Shown here piece by piece: positions 30,246-38,711 of a stretch of 64,000 nucleotides of DNA. The notes under the pieces were generated by a model. The model did no database searches, was not told where the DNA came from, and saw only the letters and a program-made list of their open reading frames with translations. The DNA comes from Cellulomonas marina. GTDB lineage: Bacteria; Actinomycetota; Actinomycetes; Actinomycetales; Cellulomonadaceae. The number at the start of each line of letters is the position of its first letter. Position 1 is the stretch's first letter. The position numbers were made by a program, and so were the translations under genes. The stretch is from NCBI RefSeq assembly GCF_900111925.1, contig NZ_FOKA01000015.1, forward strand, positions 1 to 64,000, read 5' to 3'.

Positions 30246-30540
30246 GCCGACGCCACCGCTGCGCTGCCCATGTCGCTCCTCGTGCGTCGCCCTGTGCGCC
30301 CTCGCGCGGGACCGGTCCGCTCAGGTGCAATCGTTCCCAGGTTGTGCGGGAGAGCGCAAGTCCGCCGGGCATCAAATGTCCGTCCCTGCACATCAAGCAC
30401 GACGGTTGTGCGACCGGGGACAACCTGTCCATCGGTCGCGGCCCGGGGGCACCGCCGCCTACGGTGGTGCCACCCTCGGGCAGGAGGGATGCGGGTGCGG
30501 TAGGGCGCCGGTACGCGGGCACGGCAGGCGGGGGCGGCGG
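30246..30540. promoter_or_regulatory. Divergent promoter region with candidate operators
   Basis: No gene is seen here. TGCAATCGTTCCCA at 30326-30339 resembles a degenerate LacI-type site with a central CG. GGTTGTGCG occurs twice (30340 and 30404). The second copy forms an inverted repeat, GGTTGT-N10-ACAACC, at 30404-30425. These could control the GH38 gene on the left or the ATPase gene on the right. The perfect 18-bp palindrome found elsewhere in the window is absent. Confidence 0.4.
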
Positions 30541-31044
30541 ATGGGCACGGGGCTGGAGCAGGGCGCGGCGCCCTCGACCCCGGCGGCGGAGCTGCCGACC
30601 GCGGCGCAGTGGCGGCTCGACTCCCTCGGCGGGCTGAGCGGTCTGCGGGCCGGGCTGCGGTCGGCCATCAACGAGGCCGCGGGGCGCGACGAGGAGGTCC
30701 CGCTCGACGACGTGCCGGAGCACCTCGCGCTCGTCGCGACGGAGCTGGCGACGAACGCGCTCGCGCACGCCCTGCCGCCGACGCTCGTGCGGCTGCGGAC
30801 CGACGGGTCCACCTTCGTTCTCGAGGTGCTCGACCACGACCTCGACGAGGCGCCGGCGATCCCCGACACGCGCGCACCCGGGCAGGGCGGCTACGGGCTG
30901 CTGCTGGCGCAGCGCCTCGCCGCCGACGTCGGCTGGTACCGCGAGAGGTCGTCGAAGACGGTGTGGGCGCTGTTCACGCTGCCGGGCGTGACGCCGCCCC
31001 TGACGCCGGACGCGACCGACGCGCGGCCCGACGACCCCGCGTGA
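30541..31044 (+). CDS. RsbW-like serine-kinase/ATPase domain protein
   Basis: The protein has 167 residues with a GHKL-type ATPase domain. The N-box is VATELATNALAHA and the G-box region is PGQGGYGLLLAQRLAADVGW. The ending SSKTVWALFTLP is typical of actinobacterial ATP-binding regulators (HATPase_c_2). These act in partner-switching circuits with STAS proteins and sigma factors; a STAS gene lies at 35753. The 3' end overlaps the convergent methyltransferase gene by 71 bases. Confidence 0.82.
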   Translation: MGTGLEQGAAPSTPAAELPTAAQWRLDSLGGLSGLRAGLRSAINEAAGRDEEVPLDDVPEHLALVATELATNALAHALPPTLVRLRTDGSTFVLEVLDHDLDEAPAIPDTRAPGQGGYGLLLAQRLAADVGWYRERSSKTVWALFTLPGVTPPLTPDATDARPDDPA

Positions 31045-31861
31045 GCCGCACGTCCTGCACCAGCCGGTAGCCGCCGTCGGGGGTGCGCGCGTCCTCGAGG
31101 CGCGCGGCGGCCGCCGCGCGGACGCCGTCGCGCTCGTCCGCGGGTACGAGGTCCCACATGCGCCGCTGCCCGTGCGAGCGGGTCCAGCGCTCCCAGGTCG
31201 CCAGGTCGGGCAGGTCGAGCGCCTGCGCGTGGTGCTCCGTGCGGACGTCGACGAGGCCCGCGTCCGCCAGGAGCCCGGCGACGCCGTCGTCGGTCGCGAA
31301 GGGACCGCGCGTCCCGGCCGTGCGCGCGTCGAGGAGCCCCTGCGGCAGCCACGGCGTGAAGACGTCGTCGAGCCGCTCCCACGCGGCGTCGCGAGGACCG
31401 AACGTCGAGACCGCCAGCGTGCCGCCGGGGCCCAGCAGCGCCGCCCAGCGCCGGACGGCGGCGGCGGGGTCCGGCAGGAAGACCAGGACGAGCGAGGCGA
31501 CGACGACGTCCGCCGTGCCGGGGGCCACCGGCGGGTCCGTCGCGTCGGCCTGCACCACCCGGACGTGGTGCACCCCCCGGCGCTCGACGTCCCGCGCGGT
31601 CGCCGCCACCATCCCGGCCGCCAGGTCGATCCCGAGCACGGTCCCCGTCGGCCCGACGGCCTCCGCGAGCGGTCCGAGCGCCGCCCCGCGCCCCGTGCCG
31701 AGGTCGACCGCGTGCTGCCCGGGGCGCGGCGCCGCGAGAGCGACCAGCGCCCGCGCGATGGGCGTGAACCACGGCACGCCGACGGCGTCGTAGGTGCCGG
31801 CGACCCGGTCGAAGAGCGCGACCGCCTCGGCGTTGCGGCGGTCCGGCCCGGTGGCGTCCAC
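30974..31861 (-). CDS. Class I SAM-dependent methyltransferase
   Basis: The protein has 295 residues with a Rossmann-type methyltransferase domain. Motif I is AVDLGTGRGAALGPLAE. The acidic residue of motif II lies in VLGIDLAAGMV, then VVQADATDPPVAPGTADVVVASLVLVFLPDP. The start resembles UbiE-type enzymes (AVALFDRVAGTYDAV). The substrate cannot be told from sequence. The C-terminus is basic and low-complexity where it overlaps the convergent ATPase gene. Confidence 0.85.
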   Translation of the reverse strand: MDATGPDRRNAEAVALFDRVAGTYDAVGVPWFTPIARALVALAAPRPGQHAVDLGTGRGAALGPLAEAVGPTGTVLGIDLAAGMVAATARDVERRGVHHVRVVQADATDPPVAPGTADVVVASLVLVFLPDPAAAVRRWAALLGPGGTLAVSTFGPRDAAWERLDDVFTPWLPQGLLDARTAGTRGPFATDDGVAGLLADAGLVDVRTEHHAQALDLPDLATWERWTRSHGQRRMWDLVPADERDGVRAAAAARLEDARTPDGGYRLVQDVRLTRGRRAARRSRPASGAASRPAA

Positions 31862-31971
31862 GCCGCCACTGTCCTCCCCGGCGGGCGTCGGCGGTAGACC
31901 CGCCGCGTGGGCTCCGCCACCCCCGGGGCCCAGCGCGCGCGCCCGGTCGCGGCGCCTCCTACGCTCCGTGC

Positions 31972-32463
31972 GTGCAGATGGTGCGACGCCTCGCGGTGAC
32001 CCTGGTGGGTGCCGCCCTCCTCCTCCTCGGGCTGGCCATGATGGTGCTGCCCGGCCCGGGCATCCTCGGCATCGTCGCCGGTCTGGCGGTGCTCGCCTCG
32101 GAGTACGTGTGGGCGCGGCGGCTGCTCGTGCGCGCGAAGGACAAGGCGGAGGAGGCCCAGCGGGCCGCGGTCGCCTCGCCGGTGCGCACCGGGGCGAGCC
32201 TCGTGTTCGCGCTCGGCATGGTCGTCGTCGGCACGCTCATGGTGCTCGTCGAGGACGTCGCGTGGCCCCTGCTCGAGGGCCCGCTCGACACCGTGTGGAG
32301 CCCGGTGACGGGCACGATCCTCGTCGTGACGGGTCTGGTGCTGGCGACGACGACCGTCGTCACGCTGCGCTCGGCGCGCGGGACGCCGAGCACGTGGTCG
32401 CCCGCCGCACCGGGTACCGGGGCCACCCGGCTCGAGCGGCGCGAGCGGGTCGACCCCGCCTGA
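31972..32463 (+). CDS. PGPGW-type membrane protein
   Basis: The protein has 163 residues and two to four hydrophobic helices. The hallmark MVLPGPGILGIVAGLAVLASEYVWARR (cut here into its parts LPGPG and GLAVLASEYVWARR) identifies the PGPGW family of small transmembrane proteins of unknown function. A second hydrophobic block (FALGMVVVGTLMVL and TGTILVVTGLVLATTTVV) follows a basic loop. The start is a GTG. It is convergent with the third GH38 gene. Confidence 0.8.
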   Translation: MQMVRRLAVTLVGAALLLLGLAMMVLPGPGILGIVAGLAVLASEYVWARRLLVRAKDKAEEAQRAAVASPVRTGASLVFALGMVVVGTLMVLVEDVAWPLLEGPLDTVWSPVTGTILVVTGLVLATTTVVTLRSARGTPSTWSPAAPGTGATRLERRERVDPA

Positions 32464-32490
32464 CGCCTCGGCGCCCGTCCAGCCCAGCCC

Positions 32491-35400
32491 TCAGGCGCGC
32501 GCCAGCCGCAGCGTGACGACCTGGAACGGCCGCATCGTCAGCGCGACCGCCCCCTCGTCCGCCCGGCGGGCCGGGTCTGCGGGGTCCACCGGCTCCAGCG
32601 GGGACAGCGCCGCCACGGCAGGCTCGTCGCGCTCGTGCAGGTCCACCACGCGGGCGCCGCTCGTCGGGAAGCCGGGACGCACCACGACCCGGCCGCGGCC
32701 GCCCAGGGACTCGTACAGCCGCACGACGACGTCGCCCGAACCGTCGTCGGCCAGCTTCACGGCCTCCACCACCGCGCCGCCGCCCTCGACGACGACGAGC
32801 GGCGCCACCGGCGCGGCACCGCGCCGGGTCCGCACCGGCAGGTTCGCGCGGTAGCCCTCGACGACGGCGTCGTCGATGCCGGCGCCGGGCACGAGCGCGT
32901 AGCGCAGCACGTGCCGGCCCTGGTCCGTGCCCGGGTCGGGGAACAGGGGCGCGCGCAGCAGCGACAGCCGGACCGTCGTCGCGCCGGGGCCGCGGGCGTC
33001 GCCGGGCCCGGGCCGGACGACCTCGTGGCCGTAGGTGGCGGCGTTCACGAGCGCGACCCCGTATCCCGGCTCGCCGACGTGCAGCCACCGGTGGGCGCAG
33101 ACCTCGAAGCGGGCGGCGTCCCACGAGGTGTTCGTGCGCGCGTCGCGGTGGACATGGCCGAACTGGGTCTCGGCCGTCGAGCGGTCGGCGTGGACGGCCA
33201 GCGGGAACGCCGCCTTCAGCAGGTGCTCGCGCTCGTGCCAGTCCACCTCGAGGGTGAGGTCGACGCGGCGCCGCCCGGCCGGCAGCGCCACGGTCTGCAC
33301 GTACCGGGAGGCGCCGTCGCGCCGCTCGATGACGACGCGCGGACAGGCAGGGTCGGCGGCGTCGAGGCGGACCGACTCGAGGGCGCGCAGCTCGCGCACC
33401 CGGTGCCGGTAGTGCTCGTCGACGTCCCACGCGTCGAACCGCACGGGCTGGTCGGGGTGCAGCTGCAGGACGTTGGCGGCCGTGCCCGGGGGCAGGACCT
33501 CCCTGCCGGCGACGAGGTCGCGCACTGCGCCGATCGTGCCGTCGCCGTCGACGCGCACTCGCAGCAGGCCGTCGTCGAGCTCGAACCCGCCGTCGTCGAG
33601 CGCCCGGACCGCCACGGGGGCGGTGACGGGGTGCGCGGGGGCGGCTCCGAGCGCCGGCACCTCGTCGAGCGCGTGCGGGGCGGCGTTGAAGGCGAGCGGC
33701 AGGTCCCCGGTCCCCGCGAGCGCGGTCTGGGCGGCGTCGACCAGGGCCTCGAGCTCCGCGGCCAGGCGCGCGTACGTGGCGCGGGCCTCGGCGTGCACCC
33801 AGGCGATGGACGAGCCGGGCAGGATGTCGTGGAACTGCAGCAGGAGGGCGTCCTGCCACGCCCGGTCGAGCGCCGCGTGCGGGTACGGCGCGCCGGTGCG
33901 GACGGCCGCGGTGGCGCACCACAGCTCCGCCTCCCGCAGCAGGTGCTCCGTGCGGCGGTTGCCCGCCTTCATCGCGTGCTGGCTCGTGTACGTCCCGCGG
34001 TGGAACTCGAGGTACAGCTCCCCGGACCACACGGGGGCGTCGGCGTACTCCTCGCGCGCCGCGGCGAAGAAGGCGGCCGGGCTCTCGATCCGCACGCGCG
34101 GAGAGCCCTCGAGGTCCGCGACGCGGCGGGCCACCTCGAGCATCTCGCGCGTCGGCCCGCCGCCGCCGTCGCCGTAGCCGAACGGCAGAAGGCTGCGGGT
34201 CGCGCCGCCGTGGTCGGCGAAGGTGCGGACCCCGTGCGCCAGCTCCGCGGCGGACAGCGTCGAGCCGTAGGTCTCGGCCGGCGGGAAGTGCGTGAAGACG
34301 CGCGTCCCGTCGATGCCCTCCCACCAGAAGGTGTGGTGCGGGAACCGGTTCGTCGCGTTCCACGACATCTTCTGCGACAGGAAGGCCTCGGCCCCCGCGA
34401 GCCGGAACAGCTGCGGCAGGGCGCCGGAGTACCCGAAGGAGTCCGGCAGCCATACCTCGCGCGGCCGCACGCCGAGCTCGCGCTCGAACCACCGGGTGCC
34501 CTGCACGAGCTGGCGGACCATCGACTCCCCGCCGGGCAGGTTCGTGTCCGACTCCACCCACATGCCGCCGACCGGGACCCACTGCCCGGTCGCGACCGTG
34601 CGGCGGATCCCGTCCATCACGGCCGGATGGTGCTCGGCCATCCACGCGTACTGCTGCGCCGACGAGCACGCGAAGACGAGCTCGGGGTAGTCCTGCGCGA
34701 GGGACACGACGTTGGAGAACGTGCGGGCGCACTTGCGCACGGTCTCGCGCACCGGCCACATCCACGCCGAGTCGATGTGCGCGTGGCCGACGGCGGAGAC
34801 GCGGTGGGCGCTGGCGGTGGCCGGCTGCGCGAGCAGGTCGGCCAGGTGCGCGCGGGCCTTGCCGGCCGTGCCGACGACGTCGGCGACGTCGAGCTCGTCG
34901 ATCGCGTGCCCGAGACCGCGCTCGAGCGCGGCGCGCCGTGGGTCGTGCTCGGGCAGGGTCGCGGCGAGCCCGTGCAGCACCTGCACGTCGAGCGCGAGGC
35001 CGTGGACGTCCTCCTCGAGCACCGCGAGCTCCGCGCGGGCGAGGCGGTACAGCGGCGCCGTCGGGAGGGTCGCGGGGTCGCCGAGGTCGGTGGGCGCCGG
35101 CCCGGGGATGTGCGGGTTGGCCGCCGCCTCGACGTAGAGGTCGACCTCCTCGCCGCCCTGGGCCTCGCGGGCGACGAGCACCCAGGCGTTGCGCGGCTCG
35201 ACGCCCTTGAGCGGGACGCCGTCGGCCGTCCAGACGAGGCCCTCGCACTGGAACCCCGGCCCGCCGTGCGTGAACCCGAGGTCGACGAGGAGCTCGACGC
35301 GCCGCCCCGCCATCTCCTGCGGAACCCGGCCGCGCAGGTGGAACCACGAGGTGGACCACGGACGGCCCCGCGGCTCGCCGACGGCGGTCGGCACGAACGG

Positions 35401-35553
35401 CCGCCGGACCGCCTCGGCGAAGGGCTCGGGCTCGCCCGGCAGGTGCGTGACCGTCACCTGGAGGGGCGTGCGGTGGGACCACGTGGCGGGGACGATCCGC
35501 TGCGTCGGGACCCGGGTGGTGCGGGCGGACTGCTCGGTCAGGTTGCGGTGCAC
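32491..35553 (-). CDS. Alpha-mannosidase, GH38 (large form)
   Basis: The 1020-residue protein starts at GTG 35553, behind GAGGAG. The N-terminal 250 residues form the jelly-roll-like domain of long bacterial and fungal-vacuolar-type GH38 enzymes. The barrel follows: AVGHAHIDSAWMWPVRET (zinc ligands), GGMWVESDTNLPGGESMVRQ (nucleophile Asp), LPDSFGYSGALPQLF, and LLLQFHDILPGSSIAWVH. The C-terminal beta domains end in FQVVTLRLARA. It most likely trims alpha-mannosides in the cytoplasm. The open frame upstream of 35553 is a shadow of the STAS gene and spacer. Confidence 0.94.
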   Translation of the reverse strand: MHRNLTEQSARTTRVPTQRIVPATWSHRTPLQVTVTHLPGEPEPFAEAVRRPFVPTAVGEPRGRPWSTSWFHLRGRVPQEMAGRRVELLVDLGFTHGGPGFQCEGLVWTADGVPLKGVEPRNAWVLVAREAQGGEEVDLYVEAAANPHIPGPAPTDLGDPATLPTAPLYRLARAELAVLEEDVHGLALDVQVLHGLAATLPEHDPRRAALERGLGHAIDELDVADVVGTAGKARAHLADLLAQPATASAHRVSAVGHAHIDSAWMWPVRETVRKCARTFSNVVSLAQDYPELVFACSSAQQYAWMAEHHPAVMDGIRRTVATGQWVPVGGMWVESDTNLPGGESMVRQLVQGTRWFERELGVRPREVWLPDSFGYSGALPQLFRLAGAEAFLSQKMSWNATNRFPHHTFWWEGIDGTRVFTHFPPAETYGSTLSAAELAHGVRTFADHGGATRSLLPFGYGDGGGGPTREMLEVARRVADLEGSPRVRIESPAAFFAAAREEYADAPVWSGELYLEFHRGTYTSQHAMKAGNRRTEHLLREAELWCATAAVRTGAPYPHAALDRAWQDALLLQFHDILPGSSIAWVHAEARATYARLAAELEALVDAAQTALAGTGDLPLAFNAAPHALDEVPALGAAPAHPVTAPVAVRALDDGGFELDDGLLRVRVDGDGTIGAVRDLVAGREVLPPGTAANVLQLHPDQPVRFDAWDVDEHYRHRVRELRALESVRLDAADPACPRVVIERRDGASRYVQTVALPAGRRRVDLTLEVDWHEREHLLKAAFPLAVHADRSTAETQFGHVHRDARTNTSWDAARFEVCAHRWLHVGEPGYGVALVNAATYGHEVVRPGPGDARGPGATTVRLSLLRAPLFPDPGTDQGRHVLRYALVPGAGIDDAVVEGYRANLPVRTRRGAAPVAPLVVVEGGGAVVEAVKLADDGSGDVVVRLYESLGGRGRVVVRPGFPTSGARVVDLHERDEPAVAALSPLEPVDPADPARRADEGAVALTMRPFQVVTLRLARA

Positions 35554-35653
35554 GGGGGCGCTCCTCGGGATCGGCCGGCACGCGCCGTCGGTGTTCGACT
35601 CCGCACGTCGTCGGCTGCGGCACGCAAACTTCTGCTCGTCGCCGGACACCAGG

Positions 35654-35705
35654 GGTCGAGGTCGTCGGTCGAGGTCGTCGGTCGAGGTCGTCGGTCGAGG
35701 TCGTC
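35654..35705. repeat. Four perfect copies of a 13-bp unit
   Basis: GGTCGAGGTCGTC is repeated four times in the spacer between the large GH38 gene and the STAS gene. Thirteen bp is not a multiple of three, which fits a non-coding location. Confidence 0.9.
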
Positions 35706-35752
35706 GGTCGGGCGTCGGGCACGGCTGGGCACCCCGGGAGAAGCGGTCTAGC

Positions 35753-36088
35753 GTGCGACGGGTGAGCGACACCGCGGTCGGCCCCCTCCTGCGGGGCGTG
35801 GACGTGGTCATCGGGCTCGGCCGGGGCGACCGGCCCACCGCGGTGGCCGTCCGCGGGGTGCTCGACGTGCACTCGTGCCCGACGCTGCGCGAGACCCTGC
35901 GCTCGCTGGTGGTCGCGGCCGGTGGCGGCGTGGTCGTCGACGCCACGGAGCTCGAGGTGGCCGACGAGGCGGGGCGCGCGGCGCTCGACGCCGTCGCGCG
36001 GCACTGCCGCGAGTTCGGCGGCTCCCTCGTGCTGCCCCACGCGCAGTCCGGGCGGGTCGGGGCACGGCGCGGCGTCCCCGCCGGCTGA
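35753..36088 (+). CDS. STAS-domain anti-anti-sigma factor-like protein
   Basis: The protein has about 111 residues and a single STAS fold. Features are AVRGVLDVHSCPTLRETL, VVVDATELEVADEAGRAAL in place of the usual D(S/T)S phosphorylation loop, and RHCREFGGSLVLPHA. The loop is altered, so phosphorylation by an RsbW-like kinase is uncertain. GTG 35753 has GGGAG upstream at workable spacing; GTG 35762 is an alternative. A candidate partner kinase is encoded at 30541. Confidence 0.7.
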   Translation: MRRVSDTAVGPLLRGVDVVIGLGRGDRPTAVAVRGVLDVHSCPTLRETLRSLVVAAGGGVVVDATELEVADEAGRAALDAVARHCREFGGSLVLPHAQSGRVGARRGVPAG

Positions 36089-36107
36089 GCGCCCCTCTGC
36101 CGGGGTC

Positions 36108-36935
36108 CTACCCCGCGGTCCCGGGCGTCGGGGCGACGACGACGTGCGCGACCAGGTCGTGCAGCAGGGCGAGCTGCTCGGCGCTGGCCCGGTCGTCGAC
36201 GACGACGGTGTGCACCTCGTCGAGCCCGAGCACCCGCATCGGCGCACGGGCCTCGAGCTTCGAGTGGTCCAGGAGCAGCACGACGCGCGCGGCGATCGCT
36301 GCCATCGCGCGCTTGGTGTCCGCGTCCCACGGGTCGGCGGAGAAGACCCCGGCGCGTCCGGCGGCGGTCGCGGACAGCACGGCCACCTCGACCGCCAGGT
36401 CACCGAGCGCGGCGCGCGTGAGCGGCCCGGTCAGCGAGCGGGTCTGGCGGTGGTAGGCGCCGCCGAGGGCGATGACGTCGAGGTCCTCGCGCGCCGCGCA
36501 GGCGGTGAGGACGGGCAGGGAGTGCGTGACGACGGTGACGCCGGCGGGCAGGGCGCGCGCGAGGGCGGCCACCGTCGTCCCCGCGTCGAGCGCGAGGACC
36601 GCGTCGCCGGCGACGAGGGGCACCGCCGCCGCGGCCACCGCCCTCTTCTCCTCGGTCGCCCGTGTGCGGCGCTCGTCGAAGGGCACGCCGGGGACGTCAT
36701 CGCCCGTGCCCCTGCCGGCCTCGTCGCCGGGCCCGCCCTCGGGGCCGGTCGCCAGGCTCGCGCCGCCGACCACGCGCCGGACGCGGCCCTCCGCCGCGAG
36801 CTGCGACAGGTCCCGCCGGATCGTCATCTCCGACACGCCCATGGCCGCCGCCGCGCCGCTGGAGGAGACGTAGCCGCTCTCCGCGAGCTGACGCAAGAGG
36901 GCCTCGCGGCGGGCCGGGGCGGCGGAGTAGCGCAC
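36108..36935 (-). CDS. DeoR-family transcriptional regulator
   Basis: The protein has 275 residues. The N-terminal DeoR helix-turn-helix is MGVSEMTIRRDLSQLAAEG (about residues 32-50). The C-terminal sugar-phosphate sensor has ALDAGTTVAALARAL, VVTHSLPVL and DHSKLEARAPMRVL. DeoR regulators usually respond to phosphorylated sugars. The divergent neighbour is a sugar kinase operon, so it probably represses that operon through sites in the 87-base spacer. Confidence 0.9.
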   Translation of the reverse strand: MRYSAAPARREALLRQLAESGYVSSSGAAAAMGVSEMTIRRDLSQLAAEGRVRRVVGGASLATGPEGGPGDEAGRGTGDDVPGVPFDERRTRATEEKRAVAAAAVPLVAGDAVLALDAGTTVAALARALPAGVTVVTHSLPVLTACAAREDLDVIALGGAYHRQTRSLTGPLTRAALGDLAVEVAVLSATAAGRAGVFSADPWDADTKRAMAAIAARVVLLLDHSKLEARAPMRVLGLDEVHTVVVDDRASAEQLALLHDLVAHVVVAPTPGTAG

Positions 36936-36965
36936 GGGCCGTAGTCAACCAGGGCTGTGCCGGGC

Positions 36966-37015
36966 CGCACACAGGGGCCGCAGTCCGTAGAAAAAGTGCG
37001 CGACGTCGCACACAG
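36966..37015. promoter_or_regulatory. Direct repeats in the deoR/kinase spacer
   Basis: CGCACACAG occurs at 36966-36974 and again at 37007-37015, 41 bp apart (about four helical turns). The second copy overlaps an inverted repeat, GTGCG-N6-CGCAC, at 36996-37011. DeoR proteins often bind spaced direct repeats, so these are candidate operators. Confidence 0.45.
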
Positions 37016-37022
37016 TTGGGGG

Positions 37023-38711
37023 GTGCATCCGACGCCGCCACCGACGACGCCGCCACCGACGACGCCGCCACCGACGACGCCGCCACCGACGACGCCGCCA
37101 CCGACGACGCCTCCACCGACGACGCCGCCATCGACGACGCCGCCCCTGCCGCCGGGGACCCCGCTCGCGCTGGGCCTGGACGTGGGGACGACGAACACGA
37201 AGGCGGTGCTCGTCGCGGTGACGGACGACGCACCCGACGACGGGACGGCGTCCGGCGCCCCGGCCCCGGGGCGGCGCGTCGTCGTGCTCGCCGGCGCCGC
37301 CGCGTCGACGCCCGACCCGGCCGGGCTCGCGGCAACGCTGCGCGACCTCGTGGACCGCGTGCTCGACGCGGCCGAGGTGCCGGAGGGGCCGCTCCGCGGT
37401 CGCCGTGCGGACCCGGACGTGGTGGGCATCGCCTCCATGGCGGAGACCGGCGTGCCGCTGGACGCGGACGACCGGCCCGTCGGCGGGTGGGTGCGGTGGG
37501 ACGGGCACCGGGCCGGGGCGGCGGCGCCCGTGGGCGGCCTCGCCCTGCGCGTCGGCGCGCCGGCGCTCGCGGCCGCCACCGGCGTGCGGCTCGCGGCGAA
37601 GGTGCCCCTCGTCGCCCTCGAGCGGCTGCGGGCGCAGGACCCCGCGCGGTGGGCCGCCCTGCACCGCTGGTCAGGGGTGGCGGACCTCGTCGCCCTGCTC
37701 CTCACCGGCGCCCTCGTCACCGACCACACGCTCGCGGGACGCACCGGCGCGTACCTCCTGCCCGGCGCCGACCATGTCCTGCCCGCCGGCTTCGACGCCG
37801 CGCTGCTGGCGGAGGTCGGGCTGCGGCCGGAGGCGCTGCCGCGCGTGGCCCGGCCCGGGGAGGTCGCCGGCACCGTGCGAACCGGCGGACCCGTGCCCCG
37901 GCTGCGGGCCGGCACGCCCGTCGTCGTCGCCGGGCACGACCACCCGGTCGGGGCGTGGGGTGCCGGCGTGCGCACGCCGGGGACGACGGCCGACTCCCTC
38001 GGCACCGCCGAGGCGCTGTGCGCGGTCCTGGCGGCACCCGTCGACCCGCTGGCCGCGGCGGCCGCGGGCATGAGCGCCGTCCGCACGGTCGAGGGGCTCC
38101 CGGGCCTCGTCGCCGGCGCGGCCGGCGGGGCCGTCGTGCGGTGGTGGGCGCAGGAGCGCGGCGTGGACCTGAGGACGTCTGGCGTCGCCGCCGCGTCCGA
38201 CGGCGGTCCGGCCCGTCCGGTGGACGCCGTCGTCCTGCCCTACCCCGCCGGGCGGCAGGGCCCGGCGGGCGACCCCGCCGCGCGCGTGCGGGTCGTCGGC
38301 GACCCCGGGCCCGACCTGCCGCGGGCCGTCCTCGAGGGGCTCGCGCTGCACGCCGCGTGGATGCTGCGGGAGCAGGGGCGGCTCGCGGGCGTGCCGGCCG
38401 ACGAGGTCGTCGTCCTCGGCGGCGCGGGCGCGTCGAACGCCGGCTGGCTCGACGCGAAGGCGCGGCTCACACCGGCCGCGCTGCGCGTCGCCGACGTCGC
38501 CGAGCCCGTGGCCGTCGGCGCCGCCCTGCTCGCGCTGCACCGGGCCGGCGTCGGCGGGCCCGTCCCCGCGGTGCCCACGCGCCCGGTGGGCCCGCCCCTG
38601 CCCCGCGCCGTGCAGGACGCGGCGCTCGACCGCTTCGTGGCCGTGGCGCAGGCGCCCGTGCCCGACGACGACCCGACGACCGTGCTCGACCGACCGATGG
38701 AGGTCCGATGA
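37023..38711 (+). CDS. FGGY-family carbohydrate kinase
   Basis: The kinase phosphorylates an unidentified sugar or polyol. The FGGY core begins LALGLDVGTTNTKAVLV (phosphate-1 loop). VGIASMAETGVPLD, GGWVRWDGHRAG and VVLGGAGASNAGWLDAKARL (phosphate-2/adenosine region) follow. It is unusual in having about 35 N-terminal residues of PPPTT repeats before the core. The GTG at 37023 lacks a normal ribosome site; GTG 36996 is an alternative, or the transcript may be leaderless. The stop overlaps the aldolase start (ATGA). It is the first gene of the DeoR-linked operon. Confidence 0.85.
   Translation: MHPTPPPTTPPPTTPPPTTPPPTTPPPTTPPPTTPPSTTPPLPPGTPLALGLDVGTTNTKAVLVAVTDDAPDDGTASGAPAPGRRVVVLAGAAASTPDPAGLAATLRDLVDRVLDAAEVPEGPLRGRRADPDVVGIASMAETGVPLDADDRPVGGWVRWDGHRAGAAAPVGGLALRVGAPALAAATGVRLAAKVPLVALERLRAQDPARWAALHRWSGVADLVALLLTGALVTDHTLAGRTGAYLLPGADHVLPAGFDAALLAEVGLRPEALPRVARPGEVAGTVRTGGPVPRLRAGTPVVVAGHDHPVGAWGAGVRTPGTTADSLGTAEALCAVLAAPVDPLAAAAAGMSAVRTVEGLPGLVAGAAGGAVVRWWAQERGVDLRTSGVAAASDGGPARPVDAVVLPYPAGRQGPAGDPAARVRVVGDPGPDLPRAVLEGLALHAAWMLREQGRLAGVPADEVVVLGGAGASNAGWLDAKARLTPAALRVADVAEPVAVGAALLALHRAGVGGPVPAVPTRPVGPPLPRAVQDAALDRFVAVAQAPVPDDDPTTVLDRPMEVR
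37035..37139 (+). repeat. Seven tandem copies of a 15-bp unit in the kinase gene
   Basis: CCGCCACCGACGACG (Pro-Pro-Pro-Thr-Thr) is repeated seven times, the last two copies with one change each. It lies at the very start of the coding region, where changes in copy number would alter only the linker length. Confidence 0.95.

Noticed and set aside
31932..36403. Very long open frames on both strands over the large GH38 gene
   Set aside because: Their sequence is Arg/Pro-rich shadow. Only the frame ending at 32491 with a start at 35553 shows GH38 motifs.
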